Assembly: GCA_036821485.1 (NCBI GenBank)
Contig: DAISJM010000040.1
Span: 1 to 29,424, forward strand
Direction: 5' to 3'
Source of the DNA: DAISJM01 sp036821485
Lineage (GTDB): Bacteria > Verrucomicrobiota > Kiritimatiellia > CAIQIC01 > JAGNIJ01
Length of the DNA stretch: 29,424 bases
Part shown: positions 9,674-17,825 of the stretch, piece after piece
Layout of the letters: the number at the start of each line of letters is the position of its first letter
Numbering within the stretch: position 1 is the first letter of the stretch
Made by a program: the position numbers and the translations under genes
Notes under the pieces: generated by a model
What the model was told of the DNA's origin: nothing
Seen by the model: only the letters and a program-made list of their open reading frames with translations
The model's database searches: none

Positions 9674-11053
9674 ATGAGCCTTCTGATACGCAACGGCACC
9701 ATCGTTACGTCGAACGCGAAGTTCGAGGGTGATGTGTTCTGCGAAGGAGAGCAGATCACGCGCATCGGTCGCGGTCTCGATGTTCCGCCCGGAGCCACGG
9801 TCATCGATGCCGCGGGCAAGCTGGTCATGCCGGGCTTTGTTGATCCGCATGTGCACGTCTATCTTCCGCTCAAGACCGTCTGCTCGAAAGACACCTATGA
9901 GACCGCGAGCCGCGCCGCACTTATGGGCGGGACAACATGCTTCATCGATTTCTGTTCACCGAACCGCGACGAGCTTCCGCTGCAAGCGCTCGACGTCTGG
10001 CATGAGAAGAGCGAGGGCAAGTCGGCGTGTGACTTCTCGTTTCACATGGCAGTGACGCGAAACGATCGCGAGACGGAGCAGCAACTTCGTGAAGTGGTCC
10101 GTCGCGGCGTGACCTCATTCAAGGTGTATCTTGCCTACAAGGACAGCGTGAACCTTCCCGATCCGCAACTCGTTCCAACGTTGCGGCTCGCCGCGGAATT
10201 GGGTGTCATCACGATGGGACACTGCGAGGACGCCGAGGCGATCGACCGTCTTCAAAAGAAACTCATCGCCGAGGGCAAGACCGGGCCTGAATGGCATTAC
10301 CACAGCCGCCCGCCTGCAATGGAAGCTGCTGGTACCAAACACTTTGCGTCACTGGCGCGCCAGGCTGGTGCGCGGGCCTACGTGGTCCATCTGAGTTGTG
10401 AGGAATCGCTTCAAGCAGCGCTCGCGGAGAAGGAACTCGGGGCTGATTTGTGGATCGAAACACTGACGAGCTATCTGCTGTTGGACAAGTCGTACGCCGA
10501 GCGTCCGAATTTCGAAGGCGCCAAGTACCTCGTCTCCCCGCCGCTGCGTGAGAAGAAGAATCAGGCCGTGTTGTGGAGCGCGTTGAAGAGCGGTCTGATA
10601 CACACGGTGGCGACCGACCACGCGCCGTTTGACTTCGGCACACAGAAGCAACTTGGGCGCGACGAGTTCACGAAGATTCCGAGCGGCATGCCGACGCTGG
10701 AGGACCGGATCAATCTGCTCTTCACGTATGGCGTGCTGGAGGGGCGCATGGATCTGCAGCGCATGGTGGATGTGGCAAGCACGCAGCCGGCGAAGCTGTT
10801 TGGGTTGTATCCGAAGAAGGGCGCGATCCAGGTTGGCAGTGATGCGGACCTTGTCGTCTACGATCCCTCGCATGAGGGCACGATCTCCGCAAAGACCCAT
10901 TCGATGAACGTGGATTACAATCCGTTCGAGGGGTGGACGATCAAGGGGCGACCGGAAGTGGTCACGGTTCGCGGCGAGGTCGCGGTGCAGCATGGACGAT
11001 TCGTTGGCCGAACGGGGCGTGGCCGGTTCATGGCCCGCCATCCGGCCTCCTGA
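9674..11053 (+). CDS. hydA: Dihydropyrimidinase / D-hydantoinase
   Basis: This 459-residue cyclic amidohydrolase opens dihydrouracil, dihydrothymine or hydantoin rings, the second step of reductive pyrimidine breakdown. All six binuclear-metal ligands are visible: His59 and His61 (DPHVHVYLP), Lys150 to be carboxylated (TSFKVYLAYK), His183 (MGHCED), His239 (VVHLSC) and Asp315 (ATDHAPF). The spacing is close to that of characterised D-hydantoinases. The substrate-loop region TSYLLLDKSYAERPNFEGAKYLVSPPLR also fits. It starts 11 nt after ribF on the same strand. No dihydropyrimidine dehydrogenase or beta-ureidopropionase is nearby, so the physiological substrate is uncertain. Allantoinase or dihydroorotase activity is less likely. 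Confidence 0.9.
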   Translation: MSLLIRNGTIVTSNAKFEGDVFCEGEQITRIGRGLDVPPGATVIDAAGKLVMPGFVDPHVHVYLPLKTVCSKDTYETASRAALMGGTTCFIDFCSPNRDELPLQALDVWHEKSEGKSACDFSFHMAVTRNDRETEQQLREVVRRGVTSFKVYLAYKDSVNLPDPQLVPTLRLAAELGVITMGHCEDAEAIDRLQKKLIAEGKTGPEWHYHSRPPAMEAAGTKHFASLARQAGARAYVVHLSCEESLQAALAEKELGADLWIETLTSYLLLDKSYAERPNFEGAKYLVSPPLREKKNQAVLWSALKSGLIHTVATDHAPFDFGTQKQLGRDEFTKIPSGMPTLEDRINLLFTYGVLEGRMDLQRMVDVASTQPAKLFGLYPKKGAIQVGSDADLVVYDPSHEGTISAKTHSMNVDYNPFEGWTIKGRPEVVTVRGEVAVQHGRFVGRTGRGRFMARHPAS

Positions 11054-11120
11054 CTCGTCCCCACGGGTTGAAATCACGCCGGCTTGGGTTAATTTACCCG
11101 GAACGCCTTGGAGGGCAGGC

Positions 11121-11711
11121 ATGAGTAGACGCAGTCTGGTCCGGATGTTGGTCGCCTTGGCCTTTGCTGTTTCGGCGCAACGGATTTGCGCGGCGGAAGC
11201 GTGGCGGGGCGAGGCGGATATAGAATTTTCTGGAACATCGACACTTCATGATTTCGAAGGGAACGTGAAGGCTGATCCGTTCATCGCCAATGTGTCGATC
11301 GACGGGAAGACGGCCACGCTGGGCGGGACCGTGGTGGTCGCGGTGGTGCAGATGAACACGGGGCATTCCAAGCGCGACGCCAACATGCGTAAGATGTTCG
11401 ACTCGTTGCACTTCCCTAGAATTGTTGGGGTGGTGGACCCCGTCCAGATCGACACCGGCGCAGCCAGGTTGCGCGTGCCGATGAAGCTCACGATCAGGGA
11501 TCAGACGCAGACGGTTTCGGCGAAAATCAAGGGCTGGAAAACCGACGGCAACTCCGTGCAGTTTGAACTGGAGATGACGCTCTCGCTGAAGGAAAGCGGG
11601 TTGGTGCCGCCGACGATTCTTGGGATCATCAGGGTGGGTGATGCGGTTCCTGTTCGGGCGCACGTGGTCTTGAAGGGACCTACCTACGATGTAGCTTCGG
11701 CGGGACCATGA
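11121..11711 (+). CDS. Secreted YceI-like lipid-binding protein
   Basis: The 196-residue protein has a signal peptide (MSRRSLVRMLVALAFAVSAQRICAAEAW), which points to the periplasm. The mature part resembles the YceI lipocalin-like fold: a hallmark FSGTSTLHDFEGNV opening strand, then DSLHFPRIVGVV and a final beta-rich half (VPMKLTIRDQTQTVSAKI). YceI proteins are known to bind polyisoprenoid or other long-chain lipids in a barrel. The start at 11121 has GGAG 7 nt upstream; the frame extends farther upstream without a good site. It sits 67 bp after the hydantoinase and 19 bp before the polyketide synthase, which suggests carriage of its lipid product or of an isoprenoid. Confidence 0.8.
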   Translation: MSRRSLVRMLVALAFAVSAQRICAAEAWRGEADIEFSGTSTLHDFEGNVKADPFIANVSIDGKTATLGGTVVVAVVQMNTGHSKRDANMRKMFDSLHFPRIVGVVDPVQIDTGAARLRVPMKLTIRDQTQTVSAKIKGWKTDGNSVQFELEMTLSLKESGLVPPTILGIIRVGDAVPVRAHVVLKGPTYDVASAGP

Positions 11712-11730
11712 CGAAAGGGCAGGTGGGGTA

Positions 11731-12876
11731 GTGAGCGTCTATATACATCACATAGAGACCTTGGTGCCTGAGACCTCTTATCCTCAGGACGTGGCGCGGG
11801 ATTTGATGAAGCAGTGGGTCGGAACGGACCGGCAGCGGCGTATGGTGCATGCGATCTACGACCGGTCGGGCATAGAGAAGCGCCACAGCGTGCTGCGCGA
11901 TTTTCTTCCGGGCGCCGAGCCGGAGTTGTTTCATACGGACGCAGCGGGGCGGCTTCAGGAATCCGGCACCGAGGAACGCAACCGGGTGTTTGCCCGTGAA
12001 TCGAAACGAATGTCGGTGGAGGTGGCCCGCAATCTGTTTCGGCGCGTGAAGGGCTTCACAACCGGCGATATTACGCATGTCATCACGGTCTCGTGCACGG
12101 GTTTCTATAATCCCGGGCCTGACTATCACATCGTGCAGGAGTTGGGTCTTTCGGACGCGACGCAGCGATATAACCTTGGGTTCATGGGCTGCTATGCTGC
12201 GCTGCCTGCGCTGCGCATGGCGGCCCAGTTTTGTGAGGCGAATCCGCGCGCGACCGTCCTCGTAGAGTGTCTTGAACTTTGCAGTCTCCATATGCAGGTC
12301 AGGGACGACGAGGATTCCCTGTTGGCAAATGCGCTCTTCTCCGACGGTGCGGCGGCCGTGCTGGTGAGTTCGCATGAACCTGCTCCGGGGGCGAATGCGT
12401 TTCGCATTGGCCCGTTTCTCTCGGCGCTTGCGCCGTCCGGCCGCAAGGACATGGCGTGGGAGATCGGCAACCGTGGATTTAACATCGTGTTGTCCAGCTA
12501 TGTGCCGGATGTCATCGCCTCGAACATCGTGACGATCCTTGAGCCGGTGCTCGCGACGGCGGAACTGGAATTGAAGGACGTGGAAGTTTGGGCGGTGCAT
12601 CCGGGCGGTAAGGCGATCGTGGACAAGGTGTCGCGGGCGCTGTCGCTTCAGCCCGGGCAAGTACAGCCGTCGCGCGACGTGTTGCGCGACTACGGGAACA
12701 TGAGCAGCGTGACGATCCTCTTTGTGCTGAAGAGCATTCTTGATCGGGCGGAAGCGGCGGGTCGCGTGTGCGCGATGGCCTTTGGGCCGGGATTGACGAT
12801 TGAAGTCAATCTGTTGGAACACGTTCCTGCCGCGTTGCATGCGTCGGCTGTTGCGGAAAAGTCGTCTGGCTCATGA
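11731..12876 (+). CDS. Type III polyketide synthase, chalcone/stilbene synthase family
   Basis: This 381-residue enzyme belongs to the homodimeric ketosynthases that condense a CoA (or ACP) starter with malonyl-CoA. The full catalytic triad is visible: Cys154 in LGFMGCYAALPALR, His290 in VWAVHPGGKAIVDKV and Asn323 in YGNMSSVTILF, with the C-terminal AFGPGLTIE loop. NALFSDGAAAVLV is also characteristic. Bacterial members make alkylpyrones, alkylresorcinols or tetrahydroxynaphthalene; the product cannot be read from sequence. The GTG start at 11731 has AGGTGGGG upstream. The stop overlaps the ATG of an ICMT-like methyltransferase, as in the B. subtilis BpsA/BpsB pair, which favours a methylated alkylpyrone or phenolic lipid. 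Confidence 0.92.
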   Translation: MSVYIHHIETLVPETSYPQDVARDLMKQWVGTDRQRRMVHAIYDRSGIEKRHSVLRDFLPGAEPELFHTDAAGRLQESGTEERNRVFARESKRMSVEVARNLFRRVKGFTTGDITHVITVSCTGFYNPGPDYHIVQELGLSDATQRYNLGFMGCYAALPALRMAAQFCEANPRATVLVECLELCSLHMQVRDDEDSLLANALFSDGAAAVLVSSHEPAPGANAFRIGPFLSALAPSGRKDMAWEIGNRGFNIVLSSYVPDVIASNIVTILEPVLATAELELKDVEVWAVHPGGKAIVDKVSRALSLQPGQVQPSRDVLRDYGNMSSVTILFVLKSILDRAEAAGRVCAMAFGPGLTIEVNLLEHVPAALHASAVAEKSSGS

Positions 12877-13643
12877 GTAACCAACTCTCGGTCGATTCAA
12901 GTCCATCCTACACCACGGCCCAGCGCGTCGTCGCGTTCCTGGCCGGCTTGGTTTGTCACGTTACATTTCTAGCCGGGGTTGGACTGATGGTGTTCTCGAT
13001 ATACACAGGCATGGAGTATGGCTTTGGCAGGTTGCATGGTGTGTGGGCGCTGCTGGCGAATTCGATGCTGTTGCTGCAGTTTCCGATAGTGCACTCGTGG
13101 CTGCTTTCGGTTCCGGGGCGGAAGTGGACGGCAAGGTGGGTTCCGCTGGGCCTTGGCCGCGAGCTTTCGACGACAACCTTCGCGACGCTGGCGTCGATTC
13201 AATTGCTGGTGGTGTTTCTCCTCTGGTCGCCGTCGGGCGTGACGTGGATGCATCTTCATGGCGTCGCCGGCTGGGTGATGACCGTGCTCTATGCCGCGGC
13301 CTGGTTGCTTGTTGGAGTGGCGATGTGGGACGCGGGGCTGGCGTTGCAGACGGGTTTCCTGGGGTGGGGCGCCGTGGTTCGCGGAAAGCATCCTGAGTAT
13401 AAGACGTTCCCTCAAGGTGGAACGTACCGGGTGTCCCGCCAGCCGATCTACCTGGCGTATTCCCTGATGCTTTGGACGGGGCCGGTTTGGACGCTGGATC
13501 GCGTGGCCCTGGCCCTGCTTTGGACGGCCTACTGTATGCTGGGGCCGATGCTGAAAGAGCGGCGATATCTGAAGTACTACGGCGATGCCTACCGGGCGTA
13601 CCAGCGAGAGGTTCCGTACTGGTTTGGCTGGTCGCGCAAGTGA
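12873..13643 (+). CDS. ICMT/PEMT-like integral membrane methyltransferase
   Basis: The 256-residue protein has about five or six hydrophobic helices and the C-terminal signature of isoprenylcysteine carboxyl methyltransferase and phospholipid methyltransferase relatives. This is GTYRVSRQPIYLAYSLMLW (cofactor region) followed by ERRYLKYYGDAYRAYQREVPYWF. Such enzymes use S-adenosylmethionine to methylate lipid-like substrates at the membrane. The ATG overlaps the polyketide synthase stop by 4 nt, so the two are translationally coupled, and the likely substrate is the polyketide product. BpsB (YpbQ) of B. subtilis is a known partner of this type. The gene ends 16 bp from a convergent lectin gene, with no evident terminator between. 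Confidence 0.85.
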   Translation: MSNQLSVDSSPSYTTAQRVVAFLAGLVCHVTFLAGVGLMVFSIYTGMEYGFGRLHGVWALLANSMLLLQFPIVHSWLLSVPGRKWTARWVPLGLGRELSTTTFATLASIQLLVVFLLWSPSGVTWMHLHGVAGWVMTVLYAAAWLLVGVAMWDAGLALQTGFLGWGAVVRGKHPEYKTFPQGGTYRVSRQPIYLAYSLMLWTGPVWTLDRVALALLWTAYCMLGPMLKERRYLKYYGDAYRAYQREVPYWFGWSRK

Positions 13644-13659
13644 TGCGGCAACGCGTCGG

Positions 13660-14442
13660 TTAGTCCGTCTTGCCGGAGAACGCCCAGTTCAGGATGTCGT
13701 GGTTTTCGTACGCGCTCCACGTCGCCGAGGTGAATCCGACCCAAGCCTTTCCTTCGTCGAGTTCCATCACCTCGTCGAGGAATAATTGTACAGCGAGGAT
13801 GGGCGTGCTGACGTCGTCCATGTACACGTAGAGATTGCCGGGAACGTATTCGATCCGCACGGTATGCACTTCGCCATCGGTCATTTCCGGTACATTGGGG
13901 GTGACGCCGAGCGCGTAGGATTCGTATTCCAGGTTGGATTCCGTGCCGAGCGTATGCACGGCCACATGGTTGTCATTCACGTCGCGCACAACGTCCTGTC
14001 CGCTCTCATCGTTGTCCCACGTATCAAACTCTATGGCCACGCTGTTGGAAATGCCGGCATAGCCGATGCCGCCACCGGGGTAGCCGAGCGCGCCGGGACT
14101 CGCGTTCTGAATGACAAACGCAAACCCGTCACCGCCCGTACTCGTGGTGACATCCGGGGTGAATTCGGAGCGCGGATCGGTGATGCGAAACTGGAACATG
14201 GTGCTGAAGCCTTTGGACACATCCTGCTTCGACGAGAGCCAAGCGGCGCCACGCTGGATTCGCGCGGATGGTGTGAGCCGGATATAGCGGTCCGTGCGCC
14301 GGGCAGAGCCTCGCAGGAGTATCGTTTCATCCGTGCCGAACTTGGAGGGAGCCGTGCCGAGATGGTTGAACAAGATCTGGGCGGACGCAGAGGCGGTGAG
14401 CAGGGCGAATGCGGCGAAAGCGGACAACGCGGGTGATTTCAT
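13660..14442 (-). CDS. Secreted legume-lectin (L-type) domain protein
   Basis: The 260-residue protein begins with a signal peptide (MKSPALSAFAAFALLTASASAQ). The rest fits a single L-type lectin beta-sandwich: AAWLSSKQDVSKGFSTMFQFRI, GGDGFAFVIQNASPGALG, the metal-site strand SVAIEFDTWDNDES, VHTVRIEYVPGNLYVYMDD and AWVGFTSATWSAYENHDILNWAF. Asp residues of EFDTWDND and the Asn/Asp-rich loop after it are the likely calcium ligands. The start at 14442 has GGGGAGG upstream; an in-frame upstream ATG at 14502 would add 20 implausible residues. Legume-lectin domains of this type bind glycans. The gene is divergent from leuS across 144 bp. Confidence 0.85.
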   Translation of the reverse strand: MKSPALSAFAAFALLTASASAQILFNHLGTAPSKFGTDETILLRGSARRTDRYIRLTPSARIQRGAAWLSSKQDVSKGFSTMFQFRITDPRSEFTPDVTTSTGGDGFAFVIQNASPGALGYPGGGIGYAGISNSVAIEFDTWDNDESGQDVVRDVNDNHVAVHTLGTESNLEYESYALGVTPNVPEMTDGEVHTVRIEYVPGNLYVYMDDVSTPILAVQLFLDEVMELDEGKAWVGFTSATWSAYENHDILNWAFSGKTD

Positions 14443-14586
14443 GTACGACCTCCCCTTGGTGCATTTATACCCTCTTCCGGGCACACCGTACATATTGGAC
14501 ACGGGCCGCAGCTTTTTGTTGGTTCATTTTGGCCATCTTCCGCTATTCTCTGAGCGCTTTCCGCGCGTAACAACAGAGGTGGAGAC

Positions 14587-17250
14587 ATGGCTGCGTATCC
14601 TTTTGCTGAGATCGAGAAGAAGTGGCAGGCGAACTGGGCGAAGAACCGTACCTTCGAAGTTCCGGTTCATCCCGACACCTCGAAACCCAAGTTCTACGTG
14701 CTGGATATGTTCCCGTATCCGAGCGGCGCAGGCCTGCATGTCGGCCATCCCGAGGGATACACGGCAACGGACATTGTCGCCCGCTACAAGAGGATGAAGG
14801 GCTTCAACGTGTTGCATCCGATGGGCTACGACTCCTTCGGTTTGCCTGCGCAGCAGTATGCGGTCGAGCACGGCATCCATCCGCGTGTCACCACAGAGCG
14901 CAACATCGCCAACATCGAGCGGCAGATCAAGATGTTCGGGTTCTCCTATGACTGGTCCCGCCGCGTCGCGACGACCGATGTGGACTACTACCGCTGGACG
15001 CAATGGATCTTCCTCCAGATGTTCAACGCGTGGTTCGATGTCGATCAGCAGAAGGCGCGTCCGATTTCGGAACTGGAAGCGAAGCTGAAGAAGCAGGGGC
15101 TTGCCGGCCTCGCGTTGCGCAAGGCTGTGGATGAGCAGCGCCTCGCGTATATGGCCGAGGTGCCGGTGAACTGGTGCCCCGCGCTCGGCACCGTGCTTGC
15201 GAACGAAGAGGTGACCAACGAGGGGCGCTCGGATCGCGGCAACCATCCGGTGTATCGTCGCGCATTGAAGCAGTGGATGCTGCGGATCACCTCGTATGCC
15301 GAGCGACTTGTCGACGACCTCAAGCTCGTGAACTGGCCCGAGTCGATCAAGATCATGCAGCGCAACTGGATCGGCCGCTCGGAAGGGGCGGAGGTGCAGT
15401 TCCAAGTTGCAGGTTCCACGTTCCACGTGGTGGTGTACACCACCCGGCCGGATACATTGTTCGGCGCGACCTACATGGTGCTGGCTCCGGAACATCCTCT
15501 GGTAGAGAAGGTTACGACGGGGGTGCAACGGGCCGAGGTCACGGCCTACGTCGAGCAGGCGGGCCGGAAGTCCGAAATCGAGCGGATGACCGAAGGCAAG
15601 GAGAAGACCGGCGTATTCACCGGCGCGCACGCGATCAATCCGGTGAACCAGCAGAAGATTCCGATCTGGGTTGCGGACTACGTCATGATGGGATACGGGA
15701 CGGGCGCGATCATGGCGGTGCCTGCGCACGACACACGCGATTTCGAATTCGCCACGAAGTTTGACCTGCCGATCATCCAGGTGGTCAAGCCGCCAGAAGG
15801 CATCGACTGGAAGGGTTATGTCGATGACGGCGTCGCCGTAAATTCCGGAAAATACGACGGGCTGACCACGCCGGAGTTCAAGAAGAAGATCACGGCTGAA
15901 TTGGAAGCGCAAGGGCTGGGCCGGTTCGCGGTGAACTACAAGCTGCGCGATTGGATCTTCAGCCGTCAGTGGTATTGGGGCGAGCCGTTCCCGATCGTGC
16001 ATTGCGACGCGTGCGGCACGGTCGGTTTGCCGGAGAGCGAGTTGCCGTTGCGGCTGCCGGACCTGGAAGATTTCACGCCCGAGAAAAGCGACGATCCGAA
16101 CACGCCGCCGAAGCCGCCGCTTGGGCGGGTGAAGGATTGGGTGACGGTGGCGTGTCCGTCGTGCGGCAAGCCCGCGCAGCGCGAGCTGAACGCGATGCCA
16201 CAGTGGGCGGGTTCGTGCTGGTATTACCTGCGGTATCTTGATTCGAAGAACGCGACGCGGTTCTGCGATCCGGCGGCGGAGAAATACTGGATGAGTCCGA
16301 ACGGCGTGGACCTCTACGTCGGCGGCGCGGAACACGCGGTGCTGCATCTGCTTTATGCACGATTCTGGCACAAGGTGTTGTTCGATCTCGGTCATGTGTC
16401 GCAGCCGGAGCCGTTCGGTAAGTTGTTCAACCAAGGTATGATACGCAGCTTCGCGTACAGGGATTCGCGTGGCATCTGCATCGGTTACGACAAGGTGGAT
16501 CTCAGCGGCGACAAACCGCGTCACAAGGACACGGGCGAAGAGTTGGCGGAGACCATCGAGAAGATGTCGAAGAGTCTCAAGAACGTGGTCAACCCGGACG
16601 AGGTCATCGGCGATTACGGCGCGGATACGTTTCGACTCTACGAAATGTTCATGGGTCCGCTGGAGGCCTCCAAACCCTGGAACACGCGCGACGTGCCGGG
16701 TGTGCATCGTTTCCTGAATCGCGTGTGGCGGTTGGTGGTGCCCGACGAGGATCATCCGGCGTTGATGGTTGACGGACCGGCCGATCCGGAGATCGAGCGT
16801 CTGCTGCACCGGCTATTCAAACGGGTCGGGGATGACATCGAGGAGATGAAGTTCAACACGGCGATTTCGGCGATGATGGAATTCGTCAATGCCGTTTACA
16901 AAGCGGGCCGCATCGAGCGCTCGCAGGTCGTGCGGTTTCTGTTGGTGCTTGCGCCGCTGGCGCCGCATCTCGCGGAAGAATTGTCGGAACGACTGGGGCG
17001 CAAGGAGTCGCTGGCCTATGAACCGTGGCCGGTGGCGGATCAGAAACTGCTGGTCGACGACATGGTGGAGATTCCCGTGCAGGTGAACGGCAAGCTGCGC
17101 GGCCGGGTGAAAGTCCCCGCCGGCGCGAAGCAGGATGTGGTGGAGGCGGCAGCGCGGGGGGACGCAGCGATTGAGGCGCACATCACCGGCAAGACGATCC
17201 GCAAGATTGTGTACGTGGCCGGCCGACTGATGAACTTCGTGGTGAGCTGA
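14587..17250 (+). CDS. leuS: Leucyl-tRNA synthetase
   Basis: LeuRS charges tRNA-Leu with leucine and edits mischarged products. The 887-residue class I enzyme shows the HIGH box as HVGH (51-54) and KMSKS (659-663, EKMSKSLKN). The CP1 editing domain has the Thr-rich VVYTTRPDTLFGATYMVLAPEHP and GTGAIMAVPAHDTRDFEFA with its conserved Asp. A zinc-ribbon pair is present (CDACG, CPSCG), then the WAGSCWYYLRYLDSKN segment and the C-terminal domain (VNGKLRGRVKVPAGA). Length is normal for bacteria. GAGGTGGAG precedes the ATG. The stop codon lies at the edge of an ACGGAAAACGG repeat that starts the four-helix-bundle unit. Confidence 0.98.
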   Translation: MAAYPFAEIEKKWQANWAKNRTFEVPVHPDTSKPKFYVLDMFPYPSGAGLHVGHPEGYTATDIVARYKRMKGFNVLHPMGYDSFGLPAQQYAVEHGIHPRVTTERNIANIERQIKMFGFSYDWSRRVATTDVDYYRWTQWIFLQMFNAWFDVDQQKARPISELEAKLKKQGLAGLALRKAVDEQRLAYMAEVPVNWCPALGTVLANEEVTNEGRSDRGNHPVYRRALKQWMLRITSYAERLVDDLKLVNWPESIKIMQRNWIGRSEGAEVQFQVAGSTFHVVVYTTRPDTLFGATYMVLAPEHPLVEKVTTGVQRAEVTAYVEQAGRKSEIERMTEGKEKTGVFTGAHAINPVNQQKIPIWVADYVMMGYGTGAIMAVPAHDTRDFEFATKFDLPIIQVVKPPEGIDWKGYVDDGVAVNSGKYDGLTTPEFKKKITAELEAQGLGRFAVNYKLRDWIFSRQWYWGEPFPIVHCDACGTVGLPESELPLRLPDLEDFTPEKSDDPNTPPKPPLGRVKDWVTVACPSCGKPAQRELNAMPQWAGSCWYYLRYLDSKNATRFCDPAAEKYWMSPNGVDLYVGGAEHAVLHLLYARFWHKVLFDLGHVSQPEPFGKLFNQGMIRSFAYRDSRGICIGYDKVDLSGDKPRHKDTGEELAETIEKMSKSLKNVVNPDEVIGDYGADTFRLYEMFMGPLEASKPWNTRDVPGVHRFLNRVWRLVVPDEDHPALMVDGPADPEIERLLHRLFKRVGDDIEEMKFNTAISAMMEFVNAVYKAGRIERSQVVRFLLVLAPLAPHLAEELSERLGRKESLAYEPWPVADQKLLVDDMVEIPVQVNGKLRGRVKVPAGAKQDVVEAAARGDAAIEAHITGKTIRKIVYVAGRLMNFVVS

Positions 17251-17305
17251 CGGAAAACGGCCGCCTTCGTCACGCGCATGGCGCGGCTACGGCGAGCCAA
17301 GGAAG

Positions 17306-17325
17306 ACGGAAGACGGAAAACGGAA
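17306..17325 (+). repeat. Left copy of 20-bp inverted repeat
   Basis: The purine-rich sequence ACGGAAGACGGAAAACGGAA is an exact reverse complement of 17827-17846. It lies just upstream of the four-helix-bundle start and is itself built from GGAAGAC/GGAAAAC sub-repeats. Confidence 0.9.
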
Positions 17326-17339
17326 AAGGGAAGAGGGAT

Positions 17340-17825
17340 ATGGGAAAGAGGTTTGAAGAGCTTCCTGTCTGGCGGGATAGCCGGGTGCTCGTGAGGGATG
17401 TTTATGTGCTGACCCGTCGCGCGCCGTTCTCTCGTGATGCGGGCTTGTGTGATCAGCTCCAGCGTGCCGCAGTTTCCGTTTGTTCCAATATCGCCGAGGG
17501 TCATGAGCGGGGCACGACCCCGGATCTCATTCAGTTCCTCTTCTACGCCAAGGGCAGTGCCGGGGAAGTTCGGTCGCAACTTCATCACGTCGAAGACCTT
17601 GGCTACGCCGAACCCGCCGAGTGTGAACGGATGCGTCAGGCAGCGGAGGGGATTTCGAGGCAGATCGCGTCATGGATCAAGTCGATGCAGGGACCGGATT
17701 TCTCTGCGGGGCCGAAGCATCACAAGGAACCGGACCGCGGCATCGAGGCTTTTTGGAAGAAGCTCGGCATGGAGCGGGACGCCAGCGGATTGTATCGGCC
17801 AAGGCCGCATTCGAGTGTATCATGA
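17340..17825 (+). CDS. Four-helix-bundle protein (S23/IVS-type, TIGR02436-like)
   Basis: The 161-residue protein shows the family signature: FEELPVWRDSRVLVRDVYVLT, then DQLQRAAVSVCSNIAEGHERGTTPDLIQFLFYAKGSAGEVRSQL, and a last helix around ERMRQAAEGISRQIASWIKSM. Relatives are encoded inside 23S rRNA intervening sequences of some bacteria, and the fold is shared with Avd of diversity-generating retroelements; the biochemical role is unknown. A 40-residue C-terminal extension (after about 120) is unusual. GAAGAGGG lies before the ATG. The stop overlaps the ATG of the downstream outer-membrane protein. The gene is flanked by perfect inverted repeats. There is no rRNA, reverse transcriptase or variable repeat here. 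Confidence 0.9.
   Translation: MGKRFEELPVWRDSRVLVRDVYVLTRRAPFSRDAGLCDQLQRAAVSVCSNIAEGHERGTTPDLIQFLFYAKGSAGEVRSQLHHVEDLGYAEPAECERMRQAAEGISRQIASWIKSMQGPDFSAGPKHHKEPDRGIEAFWKKLGMERDASGLYRPRPHSSVS

Noticed and set aside
11680..12840. A 386-residue open frame antisense to the type III PKS
   Set aside because: The sense strand has the complete catalytic triad; the other is a composition artefact.
14524..16809. A 761-residue open frame antisense to leuS
   Set aside because: It is the complement of a well-supported leuS frame in GC-rich DNA. It is Arg/His-rich with no domain and no ribosome site, so it is a shadow frame.
17340..17825. Diversity-generating retroelement with an Avd-like protein
   Set aside because: The four-helix-bundle fold is related to Avd, but there is no reverse transcriptase and no template/variable repeat pair here.
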